A stretch of 64,000 bases of DNA. It comes from Buxus sempervirens (lineage: Eukaryota > Streptophyta > Magnoliopsida > Buxales > Buxaceae). The position numbers were made by a program, and so were the translations under genes. Location: contig OX387184.1 of assembly GCA_947561395.2 (NCBI GenBank), positions 38,926,766 through 38,990,765 on the forward strand. Direction: 5' to 3'. Under the pieces are notes generated by a model. It did not search any database, was not told the origin of the DNA, and saw nothing but the letters and a program-made list of their open reading frames with translations. Below are positions 20,286-31,793 of this stretch, in pieces. Every line of letters begins with the position of its first letter. Position 1 is the first letter of the stretch.

Positions 20286-20931
20286 ATTTTCAATTTCAAA
20301 TTCAGAGTAGTCAAAAACGAACATACGAAACTAGAAATCAATAGATCAATCCTGAAACAGCTAGCACAAGATCTAGAAAAGAAATAGAAAGACATCAGAT
20401 CAAAATACTAACACTTAGTCGGATTCTCCAGTTCTCTCGAATACTTCACCTGAAAAATTAATACTAGAGATCAATTCGCCGATTATTAGAAGAAAAATCT
20501 AAGCAAAAAAACAAGAAAACAATGCAAACGATGGTTTCAACGGTAATACCATGACTGTTGCTCGGCTCTGCCGCTCTTTGCCTATCCTCTTCCTATCTTT
20601 CGTTGGCGACGGAAATGGTGGGAGGCAGCTTCGAAGCAAAGCTCTAGTGCGATGGTTTTCAATCTCGGCCAGAGGCGCGAAGAGCATAGTCGCGCGCTTT
20701 TTTAGATGACATATACAGTAGCGGTGGTTCATAACTATAGGAGCAATTGTTATTAAAATTGCTACTAAAACATGGTTATAGTAGCTGATAAAAATAGAAC
20801 CGTTACAAATAAATGTTAATAATATAATTAGTAACCATTTTATACAAACTGCTACTAATTATATCTTATTGTAGCATCTAAATTATAAATGCTACTATCA
20901 ACTGCTACTAAATGTCAATTTTCTTGTAGTG

Positions 20932-21097
20932 TATATCACATATCAAAATACATAATAAGGTGCACCAAACCCAATTAAATTGATCACTCATAATATTGGG
21001 TCACTAGTAATATCATCACGGACTATATATTCAACCTGTTTTTATAAAACCAAAAATACAATTAATGTGAGCCCACATGAAAGGAAAAATTCTAACA
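20932..21097 (-). repeat. Copia-remnant 3' LTR, part 2
   Basis: It aligns with 31628-31793 (for example CATAATATTGGGTCACTAGT). It ends TCTAACA on the plus strand, that is, TGTTAGA at the LTR start read on the minus strand, immediately after the purine tract. Confidence 0.75.
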
Positions 21098-21110
21098 ATC
21101 TCCCACTTGA
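21098..21110 (-). other. Polypurine tract of the minus-strand copia remnant
   Basis: On the minus strand TCAAGTGGGAGAT abuts the LTR start TGTTAGAATTTTTCC. This is the usual copia PPT form and fixes the orientation. Confidence 0.75.
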
Positions 21111-21644
21111 GAGAGCATTAATTGCTAAAAAATTTTAAAATATTTTGTTTTAAAAACGAATCTCAGGTTGAACTACTTATGTGGCCACACAAAATATAGC
21201 CCAGATGATAACACCTTATTTACATGATCTCATCCAATAAGAATATCAACACTGAACATGGAAGCCATTGCACCATTTCTTTTAAGTCGATGCAAGACCA
21301 TTCCACAGCTACAAATGTCAATACCCTTATCGACATAGATCTCAACCTCCAACCTATATGTGACAACATGTAGTTTGAACTTAGCACCAAATGTGATCAA
21401 TAGCTGTGCTAATTCATATCAGTCATCTTTATGTTTTCCAATGAAAACTATATATGTGTTTCCAAAATGAAACACCATGTCTCAAAAGAGACCCATTGTA
21501 TGTATTTCTTTCTTTATATCTCGAGATCTAAAGTAATGTCAAAGAAAAACATAAAACAATTGCATAATATATGCTCAAAAATGACATCAACCAATCAATG
21601 TGCACACCACAAGTCAAAAGTATAATATATACTTAATAAAATAT
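21111..21644 (-). other. Internal remnant of the copia element, no recognisable domain
   Basis: AT-rich sequence between the PPT and the solo LTR. I find no RNase H motif on the minus strand and no supportable ORF. It ends in the AATAT target site. Confidence 0.5.
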
Positions 21645-22649
21645 TGTAGATGACCGTTTTTGTAACTTGACACGTCATCTATATAATGATTTGGCATGAA
21701 TGATTTGTCACATGATAGAAACAAATTCGTCTTGGATTATCTGTCATCCAACAGAGATAGCCCATCATGGGTCATCTATTACTCGACAGAGTAGCCTGTC
21801 ATGGGTTATTTGTTACCCGACAATAACAAGAATAATAAAATTTGACATGATTGATTTATATTAAATGTATCTGGCATATTGGAGTGGAGATCTCCGTCTT
21901 GGGCGAAAGCCCACTTAGGGGGGTTTCTGGCAATCCTTAAGGTGTGGCGGACACAGGCATGGGAATCTTCGGCAGCCAGTGACGAATCACGGCATGTCGA
22001 CCTAGAATGACGAAGGCGTCAAGTGATTGATTATTCCACATCCTGACATGCGGGCCCCGGTATACAAATCAGAGAGCTCTATCTTTTATCTTCATTATCT
22101 CTTATTTAATTCTTATCTTGAACCCAGACCTTTATGAGACCAGATTCATGATAACATGAGACATCCTAAAAGCTTCAGATTGTGACAAGTGTCACAATCC
22201 TAGAGATTCATTTCTTCTATAAATATGAGAACCCTCTTCCATTTGAGGAGGCCTGGAGACTGGCCCCCTGGATCTTTGGCTGCTGAGAGCAGTACTTTTC
22301 CTCTGGACCATCTCCAAGTCTACCAGGAATTCTCTAAGTCCATCTTTGGATTTCTGTCTTCTACACTTTCTGGAACCATGAAAGGAGCTCTCTGGCTTGG
22401 CATACGTGAAGAACACTTGAGTATCTCCCGTCTCTCATTTTAGCCATTGTCTACCTCTCACGCCTTATCGACTCCAACCCCTCTTATGTTCAGTAACGGC
22501 GCGGGAACGGCTGCTGAGTCGGCGGTTTAGGCCAACGTCAAACATACCTCTCCTACTCAGAATCGAGATTTGAAGACACGTCATCGGCATTTCGACATCA
22601 TGGAGATAACATTGGACACGTGGATGTGGATTCAAAAAAGGCACCTACA
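21645..22649. mobile_element. Solo LTR (TGTAGATGACC...CACCTACA) with AATAT TSD
   Basis: This is 1,005 bp with TG...CA ends and a short TGTAG/CTACA inverted terminus. It is flanked by AATAT at 21640-21644 and 22650-22654. A plus-strand TATA box, TCTATAAATATGAG, lies near 22218, and the GC-rich 3' half (22440-22600) contrasts with the AT-rich host. No internal coding region, PBS or second LTR is present, so it is a solo LTR left by recombination. Confidence 0.85.
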
Positions 22650-22654
22650 AATAT

Positions 22655-24133
22655 CAATCACCAATATGCACGGCATAAGTCTGCAAATAACAAAAATATC
22701 AAAAAAAAATTTAATTTATCAAAGTGGCTAAACTTAAGTATTTATTTATTTATTTATTCTTAAGTGGGTTGCCTACCTACCCCAAAAAAGGGATCAAGCC
22801 CAAATGCACTTCTAATTACAATTTTAAACTCCCACTATTTTAAAACATTTAAAAGTTTCTACAATACCCATATTAGCCACATGTGCCTTTAAAAAAACTT
22901 TAGGTACAAGTCCTTATGAATAAGGAATCTGCCAATATAACCTCTATTTATATATTCCACTGAAATCTACACTTCTTTTAATTCTATCTCTAACTACTAG
23001 ATATTTAATATTGATATTCTTAGAATGACTTGAACTCTTGCTATTCTTTTAAAGAGAATATTATCTCATTATTATCATGTATTGACTTGTAGATGGAATC
23101 AATAACTTTCAATCTAGATATGAAATTCTTTAACCATGTATCCTAGATTGTAGCCTATAACATGGTACAAATTTTAGTTTCATAATAGAAAATGCCACGA
23201 GGGATTGCCTAACACTATTCCAAGACATAAAACCACTAGCCATTTAGAAAAATAAATATTCGTCCACTGATTTTGAGATAAATTAACCAACCAACAATAT
23301 TTTTCAAAAAATCCATATGAAGTAATTTTATGCAAATTCAGGAAAATCCTAGTATTATTATAATTAGGTATATCCACTAGATTAGGATCTGATATAGACC
23401 ACTTAATAATTTTTAGACTCAACTTATTTGGCCTTTTCCCATTGCACAAAATATGATTTATGCTTGGTATTACTAGTCTTAGTGGATTTAGCAGGTGGCT
23501 CCTTTAGGGCTATTTCATGTTTCCATCTCAATAAATTATTTCCAATTAGAGTTTCACTAGTAAACATTTGGCTAGAAAATTTAGAGGCTTTCACTAAATA
23601 TGGAAAACAATATATAAATACAACCATAAACATCCAAAATATAATGCAGGCAAGTAATTGGATGTTTTCAATACTATTTAATTAACATGGGCCGTTAATT
23701 AAATAGGCTATACATAAGCTTGGAAACTTTATGAGTCTTATTACTATGAAAGCCTTAATGCATCATTACAACTCACCTTTGGGCAGAGAATGCAATATGC
23801 TTTAAAGTTTTTCATAAACAATATCATGAAGCTGATTACCAGAAATACATAGGCATTTGAAAATCCATCACCTTTGGGCAAAAGAAATTTCCTAGACCCA
23901 TATACATCCCGTCAAACACAACATGCCTTCTTTTCAAAATCATTACACACAATAACCACATTTGGGCAGGAAATTATGAGCAATAATTTTAAAAGAAACA
24001 ATGTTACCCTTTAATTGTGCCTTTTACATAGAGAAAAGTAAGCAAATATCTATGAGTGGGCCACTTTGGTGGGTCACCACCCACTTCAATTCCTAATATA
24101 TTCTCTTTTAATGGGAAAATTATAGTCTTAAAT
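22655..24133 (-). other. Internal copia remnant with decayed gag
   Basis: The minus strand carries the gag remnant described separately. The gag-proximal part holds repeated TTTGGGCA words (about 23777, 23876, 23967). Near 22740 is a short (TTTA)n run. The stretch ends at the TAAAT target site of the nested LTR pair. Confidence 0.5.
23180..23633 (-). pseudogene. Decayed copia gag
   Basis: Two overlapping minus-strand frames join at about 23430. The first has ETLIGNNLLRWKHEIAL, matching the copia Gag pattern of a G-x-N-x3-W-K motif. The second has NKLSLKIIKWSISDPN and NYNNTRIFLN, matching the following conserved part (N-x-L-S-L-x-I-x-x-S-I). It is frameshifted, lacks a zinc knuckle and is followed by no protease. 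Confidence 0.5.
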
Positions 24134-25133
24134 TGTAGAATCCCGAATTTTAGGAAATTATAATATAATTATAAATCGAAAAATTAGAAGAAATAAAATA
24201 AATAAATTTAAAATATCAAGAGATAAAAATTTAATCTGTATTTGGGAGATTGAAATTATAATTCATACTCATATTATGAGAGAAATAATAAGGAGATTAA
24301 ATATGAAAATTTAGAAATAAATCTAATAATCAAATATAGTATAATAATGAAAAGGGTATTTTAATCTTTTCCAATGGCCGATTATTAAATTAATAAAATA
24401 AATAATTATTAGAATTGAAATGAACAATTAAATTTAAGTTAGATCAAATTTGGATTTAAATAGCCTAACTTATAATTTAAAAGGTGAGAAAAGGGCCTAA
24501 TTGTAATTATATTCAATTAGAGGTCTTAAATTTGAGGATAAGATGAGTTTTTGAGTGTTTTAGTAATATTTTAAAATAGGGGAAATAATTAGCACGAAAA
24601 TTAATTAAATTAGAAGTTACTTATAAATTAGATTTAAGAGGAAATAATTAGAAAGAGAAATAAGATGGGAAAGTTTTTCAAATAGAATTAGGAATCCTAG
24701 TTAGAAAGTTTCCTAAATCAATTAGAACTTGTATTTGGGTGAGCCTATAAAAGGAAGGGATTAAGGAAGTTTTGGGGTTTCCATTAATTGAATTGTGCGG
24801 AGAAAAGGAGAGAGAAAATTCATGCATAAAGGCTGGAAAAATAGAAAAAGAAAATAGAAAGATAACAAGAGACTTTAGAGAAAAATGGAAGTTGCAGAGA
24901 AGTCGTACCAGCAACCATCAACGACGTCTAGAGAGATCCACCCATTGGATCGGCCTCAAATTTGGAGGTTTTATTCTAGACTAGTCATTCTTCAATCTGA
25001 ACGGTGGAGATCGTGTTTGGAGATCCCTAGAGTTGTGCGAGAATTTCAGAAAAATCGACTATATTTGAGGTTCATTGGAAAAGAACGAATTTGAAATCTT
25101 AAGGCAAGTAGTAATAACCCTTTACCTTGGAAA

Positions 25134-27940
25134 TGTAATGCCCCGGATTTGAGTTACGTAGTGAAATCGTAACTCATCTCCGAAGAGTTAGTTAATCCAC
25201 AGGAACGATATATCAAAGTAAAGGAAAACATGAAATAAAGCAATAATCTACTAAATCAAAGTCAACTATAATCCCAAACTCAACCATAAAAATATCATAT
25301 CTTAAGTCTAACTCACATGATCCATGCATCTAACCTCCGGTATCGTTCTCTCCAAAATCTGAAAACAAAACAAAACAGAATGAGATACGAATATCCCAGC
25401 AAGTAGCACATGCATGCTCAAATACATTTTATATTGTTTTAAAACATAATTCAGTTATAAAACATATAGCAGTGACGATAACACGAATAATCTGAATAAT
25501 CCAACGATAATCCATCAATCAATGTGAGATAAACCCGTGTAACCCAACATGTCAATCAAATCTATAATATCAAATCAAAAATCGATGAGTCACAGCAGGA
25601 CTCATGAAATAAGACTGTCTTTAACTAGGGTAATATCAATGTCCACTATGCCACCTTCCGGCTTAGGTACGAAGCCGAGTACATGATCATCGTCTTATTG
25701 CAGGAGAACCCAACCAGTATAGCAAAGGGTTGACATGTACTATCCAGTCATAGTCCAAGTACATGATAAAATGAGGGAAAACCGCAACCCACCAATATAG
25801 AGAAGGCCCCATCGAGTACACGATGGAAACGCGTGTGCGAATAAATAATTACAACTAGCAAAGAACAATCATTCTCACTATTTAGCTCCTAAATGGATCC
25901 ATATCGAGCTATGCCCACTAGACTCTAAAACAAAACCAACCATGATGTCCAGCAAGCACAACTCGTCTCAATCATAATAATCTCATCCCGAGTACACGGG
26001 GCATCTCTGAGTACACAGAGGTATCAACATCCCAAGTACATGGGGCATCATCTAGTACACGGAGGTATAACATCTACCCAAGTACATGGGCATCTCAAAC
26101 CATCTCTCCAAGTACATGGAAGAAAACAAATCAGAATCAAATCTCAATCTCAGCAATCGTTTAAAATTCATATCTTTGGAAATAGTTCACAATAGTTGAA
26201 GACAATGCAAGTTCTTCCATAAAGCCAAGTTAATATGAAACAATTCCAAAATAGAGTTTAAAACACTAAATCTTTCTAAATCTGACCAGAAGTAATATCA
26301 GAATTATTTGTCACAACCTAATTTAAAACACAAGGATTTTATATAAGAAATTATTTATAACCTCTCTAATGCAAATGCAAGTAAAATCTCCCTTTTAAAA
26401 TCATCAAATAGGCCATATTTGGAAATCTGTAATCAAGTATATTATAAAATTCTCTTAAGTTACTTTTGAAACCACATTAAAATTGATCTTAGTAACATAC
26501 TACAAGTGCCGAAATCAAAATAAAATTGTTATTTTTATAATTTGTAACCAATTATCTTAATAAACTCCTTTTTTGTTGAAAACGCACAACTTCCTTACTA
26601 AAGTGAATTTTCAGATTAATACCAGAGGGAATATCTCTTAATCCACTCTACTTTAATTTTTCTACTCTTTATATTTCATTAAAATGACTTCTATAACCAC
26701 TAAAATTTTATAACAGTAGAAATGCAATTAAATAGTGGTCGCTTGGCTTGGGCGCTTGGGAGCCTAAGCTAAGCGACACTGTAAAATTTTTGCTGCATGG
26801 TCGCCTAACTTGGGCGGCCATGTTAATTTTCATGATTTGGGTCGCCTAGCCTAGGCGCTCAGGCGCCTGGGCTGGGCGACCTAGTAGGATAGTAACTCGT
26901 AACTTCTCTTAGTTCTGGAATTTGAGTTTAATGCATTCTGACCTAATTTAAATCATCCAACACAATTCGATTATCTTCTATAACAATTTAGGAACACTAT
27001 AACATGCTCTTGGATTTAATGTAAACACAATTTCATCAATTTCTAATGCATTTCCGAATAAACGTCCGAAACACAGTCTTCCCTTTAAAACTCATGTTCA
27101 AGCTTAAATCAAATGAAATCAAAATAGGAATTAGTGTTTCAAAAGGTGCTACTTACATTTAGGAACTCCAATTTGAACTCCTACAATCCACGAATCTACC
27201 AATCTGAGTTCAAATCACCTTCTCCTACCTGAACATACTGTTTCTCTACAGAAATGATAAAATCGATCAGATCTTTCCAGATCTAATCTCTGGCTTGTAA
27301 TAACATTAAATTAAAAATGGATTTTAGTTAATCAGAACCAGATCTCACCTGATTGATTTGACTTGAATGGATTTCTTACTAGTTTCAACCAAAATTTACT
27401 TATCTCCTGAAATTTCTCCTCCAATTCTCTTTATCCACAATCGACCACCACTTTGATTTTGTTGAACTTCTTTAGACTTGAATGAAATCTCTTGTTCCTT
27501 CTCCCAAGCTGATCGGCCATCACAATGTCTTCTCTCTCTTCTTCTCCCTCTCAGATCTGTCTCAACTTCTCCAGAAGCTTCTGGTTCAATTTTAGCAAAA
27601 TGAACCAACTTAACCTCCGGTCATCTATTTATAACTTCCCAAATCTTGCCGCCCAAGTCTGGTTCAAACAATTCATGATTTGCTATGTGCTTCACTCTAC
27701 ATCTATCCTACATAGTCACCTTAATTAAATTAATATTTAATGATTTGTCACTCCAACTAAAAACCCTATATTAAACTTAATAATTTTTAAACTATTAAGT
27801 TTACCTTGTTTACTCATTTTCTCATCAAAAATTGACTTATAAATTCCCAATTTTACCCTTTCCTCCTTCACCTATAGGAATAAACCAAATTAGTTAACAA
27901 AATCTAAATTTAATTACAAATTAAATTTCAGGATTTTACA
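25134..27940 (-). mobile_element. Second TGTARAATCC-family LTR nested in reverse orientation
   Basis: On the minus strand it begins TGTAAAATCCTGAAATTT and ends AAATCCGGGGCATTACA. It is flanked by GGAAA (25129-25133) and AGAAA (27941-27945), a TSD with one mismatch. Length is 2,807 bp. A minus-strand TATA box, GTTATAAATAGATGA, lies near 27634. Other parts match the outer LTR: CTACTTGCTGGGATATTCGT (about 25410), AGCGCCTAGGC-type patches (26740-26880) and repeated CCATGTACTTGG-like units (25960-26130). No coding region. Confidence 0.8.
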
Positions 27941-28729
27941 AGAAAACTTGCATATTTATTGTGACGATAAATATGGTGTTCTTTGGATTTGTGATGATTT
28001 AGAAACATGTTTATGTTGATTTAGAAGGTTTTTGTTGAGGTTTAAAGCATGGAAAAATTATATGTTCTTTCTTGATAGAATTTTATTTATTTGACCTTTG
28101 GATGAAAAGCATGATTTTGATGATTAAATTTGTTAATAATTGTTTTAGAATGTTTAGAAAATGATTTTAAATGTATTAGAAGTGATCTTGAATGATGGAA
28201 ATAAGTTTTAGAAAAATAAATAGAAAATTCACAAAATTTCGTAAAACCTAGATTTTTATAAATTTATACGGATGCCTGACAAAATGCTTAAGCGCCAAGC
28301 CAAGCACCCCGCCTATGTTTTTTTTTTTTTTAAATTTCAAAGACCGAAACTCAGACTTTTTATTTAAACCGAGTGCCCGAGTCATCGCTCGAGCGCCACT
28401 CCAAGCGACCAAAACCTGACCCAGATTTTCTACGAGCGCTTGACATGCTGCCCAACACCGCTCGAGCGCCCACTAACAAATTTTTAGAATTTTGCCTTTT
28501 GACCTAGTTTTTGATGGTAAAATTCTTTTTATTGAATTCCAATGCATGTACCAATAAGATTATGGGGTTTTGAGAGTGTTTGCACTGGCCGATGATTTAT
28601 TTAGATTTTTATAAAAAATTTGGATACGTTCTACTAAAATGACTTTTGTTTGAGTTTATCATTCCAAACCATTTTTGTTTTAGCTTATTTTGATTTTATT
28701 GGTTTCTGCACTTGTATTTATTCTATCTA

Positions 28730-29200
28730 AAGATGTTTCCAGTGTTCTTACGATAGAATTGTTATTATTTTCCTCCTTGTACCTCGGAGTGGTTATTCTC
28801 ACTCATGTAGCTTGGGTTGAGACTTGGTTTTCCTCCATGTATCTTGGAGTTGACTTGTGGATGATTATGGACTATTTTGGTATCAAATATAACATGTTTG
28901 AGTATTTGTTTGCCTTGTGTCTAGCGGGCATAGCTTGTTATGGATCCATAGTTTAGCTAGATAGTGAAGTGGGTCTTCTTTGTTTAGTTAACGCCGTGGT
29001 CCATTTATGCATTTTGGTCCGTGTATCTCAGCAATCTTCTTCCTTGATCCGTGTATTTCGGTGGGAAGTTGGAACTCACAGCAATCATATTTCCTTGATC
29101 CGTGTATCTCGGTGGGAAGTTGTGGTTGTACATGCTAACCTTTATCCGTGAATCTCAATGGATTCTCCCCTATGTATGTAGTTCGTGTATCTCGGCCAGT
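28730..29200 (+). repeat. Minisatellite-like units built on CCGTGTATCTCGG
   Basis: At least seven variants occur (about 28775, 28835, 29017, 29048, 29099, 29145, 29182). A 51-bp unit ending CGGTGGGAAGTTG is repeated twice in tandem at about 29030-29130. The nested reverse copy carries counterparts at 25960-26130. Confidence 0.6.
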
Positions 29201-29831
29201 ATAGATTGGGAGGTGGCATTTGGAATCGGGACAGTAACTTCTCAAAGATATCTTATTTCACGAGTCCTGTGATGTCACAAATTGTGTGGTATGCTGATTG
29301 TATTATTGGTTTCACTTTGAAATTATGAGGTTATGGATTAATGACATATTATTCTTGGATATTTGGTATTTTGATTTATCATTGACCTCATGAAAATGTT
29401 TTATAAAATTATATGGATTGTTTTTAGCATGCATGTTGCTACTTGTGGAGATTTTATATCTCACTCTTGTTTTTAATATTTGTTTTCAGATATTCTTGGA
29501 GAGGACGTGTAAATCGAGGTAGAAAATACAGAGGGTATAGCAGAGGACCTTGATGAGCACTTTATGGATTATTAGTTTCTTTTATATTCTATTAGGAGAT
29601 TTGTTTAGGAGTTATTTCTTTTATGGTAGGGTTGAAAAGTGTATAGAATAGGTAGTTGCCTTAAAATTTCAGATTTGATGTATTGAGGATCATTAACAAT
29701 TTTATATTGAATTAATGAAGGAGTTTAATTTTGGCATACTCTGATTTATGCCTTCGCATTCGGTAATGCCTTGATCCATTGAAAAAAAAAAACAAAAAAA
29801 ACAACTACCAAATCCGGGGCGTTACATAAAT

Positions 29832-31285
29832 GCCCATAAATTTTGATCACTAAACAGTATTTGCATGCTCAGAATAATTCAATATGTGATCAAAATAACT
29901 ATAAAACATAATATATGCTTTTAATATCACATTTAGCATTAAAAATTAAATAGTGACATGTAACACTTTAGCAAGGAGAGTGAATACCATAAACATGGTC
30001 ATCAACCCATAAAACATCTCCATAAAAATTTTCAGGCAAAAATTCATATTTTAACTCAATAAAATATTTATAAAAAAAACATAATGCCCAAAAGCTAAAA
30101 GTGCATTAAAATGTTTCAAAAAAAATTCCCAAATATGCCACGATATAGTTCAAGGCGAGTGGATCACAGAAATTTAAATTTCATAAAATTTAAGCTTCTT
30201 ATGACTCCACACGTGCCGCACATGCCCGTGGGGAAATTCCGTACGCGCTGAAGGTTGTCGATCAAAAGACCGAACAAACATCTGAAATTTTCGTTTTTTT
30301 TTTATTTTCAAAACTCAAATAAAATTTTATTTGATTTCTCCCTGTTTTTAGCACCAAATCCGAAACTGATTGAGGGGTTTTGATCTTAAGCTTGTTTCTA
30401 ACATATTTATGGCTTAAATATTGATGGGGATCTGTTATGTGCATAACCATTGCTCTAAGAGGGAAAGGGCTACCACACTGTCGATAGAGTAGGCTGCTGT
30501 GGAAGTTGGCTGCGGAAGCGTGGTGGAATGTTACGGTCCTATATATTAAGTGTTTAACCAACGAAGTCTCCATAAGCCTTGGGATGCTTTGCATGTGGAC
30601 CCAACTCAACAGATATGCCCCATGCACATTGCTTAAGGTGGGTCACGTATCAGGATCGATCAAGCAGGATGAAAAGCATCTTAAAATTTCGGTTTTAATG
30701 TGTTCGAAACCCTAGTTTCAGAAAAACTCTAATTCGTCTCTATTCTCAACACCAAATCCCAAATTGGTTAATGGGTTTTAATCCTGAGAATATGTATAAC
30801 AAATTTAGATGAAAAAATTATGATGGGATTCTTTAAAATGTCCAAAATCAAGTCTGAAATTTTCGGTTCGTTTATGGCCAAAACCCTAACTTTACGAAAA
30901 CATTGATTCACAATTAAAACATCATATTTCATGGAATCAAAACGGTTAGACATAAATAAACAGGTCCAGAAACAAGTTTGCCAAATCAAAACACAACAAC
31001 TGTGTTTTTATCGTTATTTTATGTGATTGAAATTCATGCACGATTTCGGGTTTAAAGAACAGTCTTCAATTAGTGCAATATCTGAAGCACAAATTAGGGA
31101 AAACTACATGATTATAAAGTTTATGTTATGGGGAACAAAGCCCCTAAGGAGATCCGGCCGATTGATAACCAAAATCCGGCGGATTAGAATTTTAAATTCC
31201 GGCCAATGTCAAATTCGTGAAAAACAGTATTTTTCTGTTTTTTTATAAATCACGAAAATTCTAGATGCAATCATGGAATATACAT
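29832..31285 (-). other. Leader of the minus-strand copia remnant with three imperfect repeats
   Basis: This lies between the PBS (minus-strand side) and the nested LTR. AAATTTTCG(T/G)TT with ACACCAAATC(C) and TGGGTTTTAATC-like words recur at about 30280-30420, 30675-30830 and 30845-30960. The ORFs in it have no recognisable domain. Confidence 0.45.
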
Positions 31286-31297
31286 GCTCTAATACCA
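31286..31297 (-). other. Primer binding site of the copia remnant
   Basis: On the minus strand TGGTATTAGAGC lies two bases after the LTR end CTAACA. This is the initiator-Met PBS with one change. Confidence 0.8.
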
Positions 31298-31299
31298 AT

Positions 31300-31793
31300 T
31301 GTTAGATTTCAATATATTCACATGCATGAATCTAGAATAAAATTTAAACTGAGTTTTTCGGACTAACCTGCATGCGGAAGACATGGCAACTTTCTTACTT
31401 TGATTTTCTGCAAAAACAATTTACTAATTAGGGCTAGCTCTTTCTCTCCTTGCTCCCCTTTATCAGAACCTGTTAGATGGGACATGTATACGATGTTCTG
31501 TCAATGATTAGGATAGGAGAGGGGACCTAGCCTATTTATAATACAAGAGTCCTTCTATTAAAGACTTCAATCTAAAATAGGATTCTATGGAGACTCATAA
31601 TCCAATATAGTTTCCTGGCCTACATAAACTTATATCACATATCAAAATACAGAATAAGGTGCACCAAACCCAATTAAATTGATCACTCATAATATTGGGT
31701 CACTAGTAATATCATCAGGGACTATATATTTAATCTGTTTTTATAAAACCAAAAATATAATTAATGTGAACCCACATGAAAGGAAAAATTCTA
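31300..31793 (-). repeat. Copia-remnant 5' LTR
   Basis: 494 bp. On the plus strand it begins TGTTAGATTTCAATATATTC next to the PBS and aligns with 17411-17607 plus 20932-21097. The outer end stops at AAATTCTA, three bases short of the TCTAACA seen in the other LTR, and runs straight into the duplicated 64-bp flank. Confidence 0.7.

Larger units (their letters stand above)
17608..20931. mobile_element. CACTA-like DNA element (right terminus clear, left terminus not recognised)
   Basis: Compared with the intact LTR at 31300-31793, this 3.3 kb interrupts ACTTATATCACATATC. A TAT is repeated at both edges (17605-17607 and 20932-20934), fitting the 3-bp TSD of CACTA elements. The right end is TTTTCTTGTAGTG, the complement of the CACTACAAGAAAA terminus. 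About 200 bp of subterminal sequence before it repeats GCTACTA/TAGTAGC-like words. The left edge lacks CACTA, so that end is degraded or truncated. Inside are a LINE RT fragment and a small ORF that may be captured host DNA. Confidence 0.55.
24134..29826 (+). mobile_element. LTR of the TGTARAATCC family with TAAAT TSD, interrupted by a second copy
   Basis: It begins TGTAGAATCCCGAATTTTAGG and ends AATCCGGGGCGTTACA, with TAAAT at 24129-24133 and 29827-29831. After removing the nested copy (25134-27940 plus one target site) it is about 2.88 kb. A TATA box, CCTATAAAAGG, lies at 24744-24754 and the family block GCTACTTGTGGAGATTTTAT at about 29438. GAGCGCC-rich patches lie at 28290-28480. There is no PBS, coding domain or second LTR, so it is a solo LTR or a non-autonomous element. 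Confidence 0.8.
17411..31793 (-). mobile_element. Old minus-strand copia remnant carrying several later insertions
   Basis: Read on the minus strand: an LTR at 31793-31300, PBS TGGTATTAGAGC (31297-31286), a repeat-rich leader, a decayed gag near 23633-23180, a purine-rich tract (21110-21098) and a second LTR (21097-20932 plus 17607-17411). The two LTRs align over long stretches, for example AGGATAGGAGAGGGGACCTA and CACCAAACCCAATTAAATTG. No pol domain remains. Within this span lie a CACTA-like element, a solo LTR and a nested LTR pair, so only about 3.5 kb is its own internal DNA. Confidence 0.65.

Noticed and set aside
20499-20732. Short ORFs on either strand near 20.5-20.7 kb
   Set aside because: They fall in the GC-richer part of the CACTA-like element with no recognisable domain; kept as unassigned.
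24678-25094. ORFs around the LTR leader at 24.7-25.1 kb
   Set aside because: They follow the LTR TATA box in untranslated leader and end at the nested insertion; no homology.
30262-30627. 121-residue minus ORF in the copia leader
   Set aside because: No domain, Gag or Pol motif; it lies in the repeat-rich untranslated leader.
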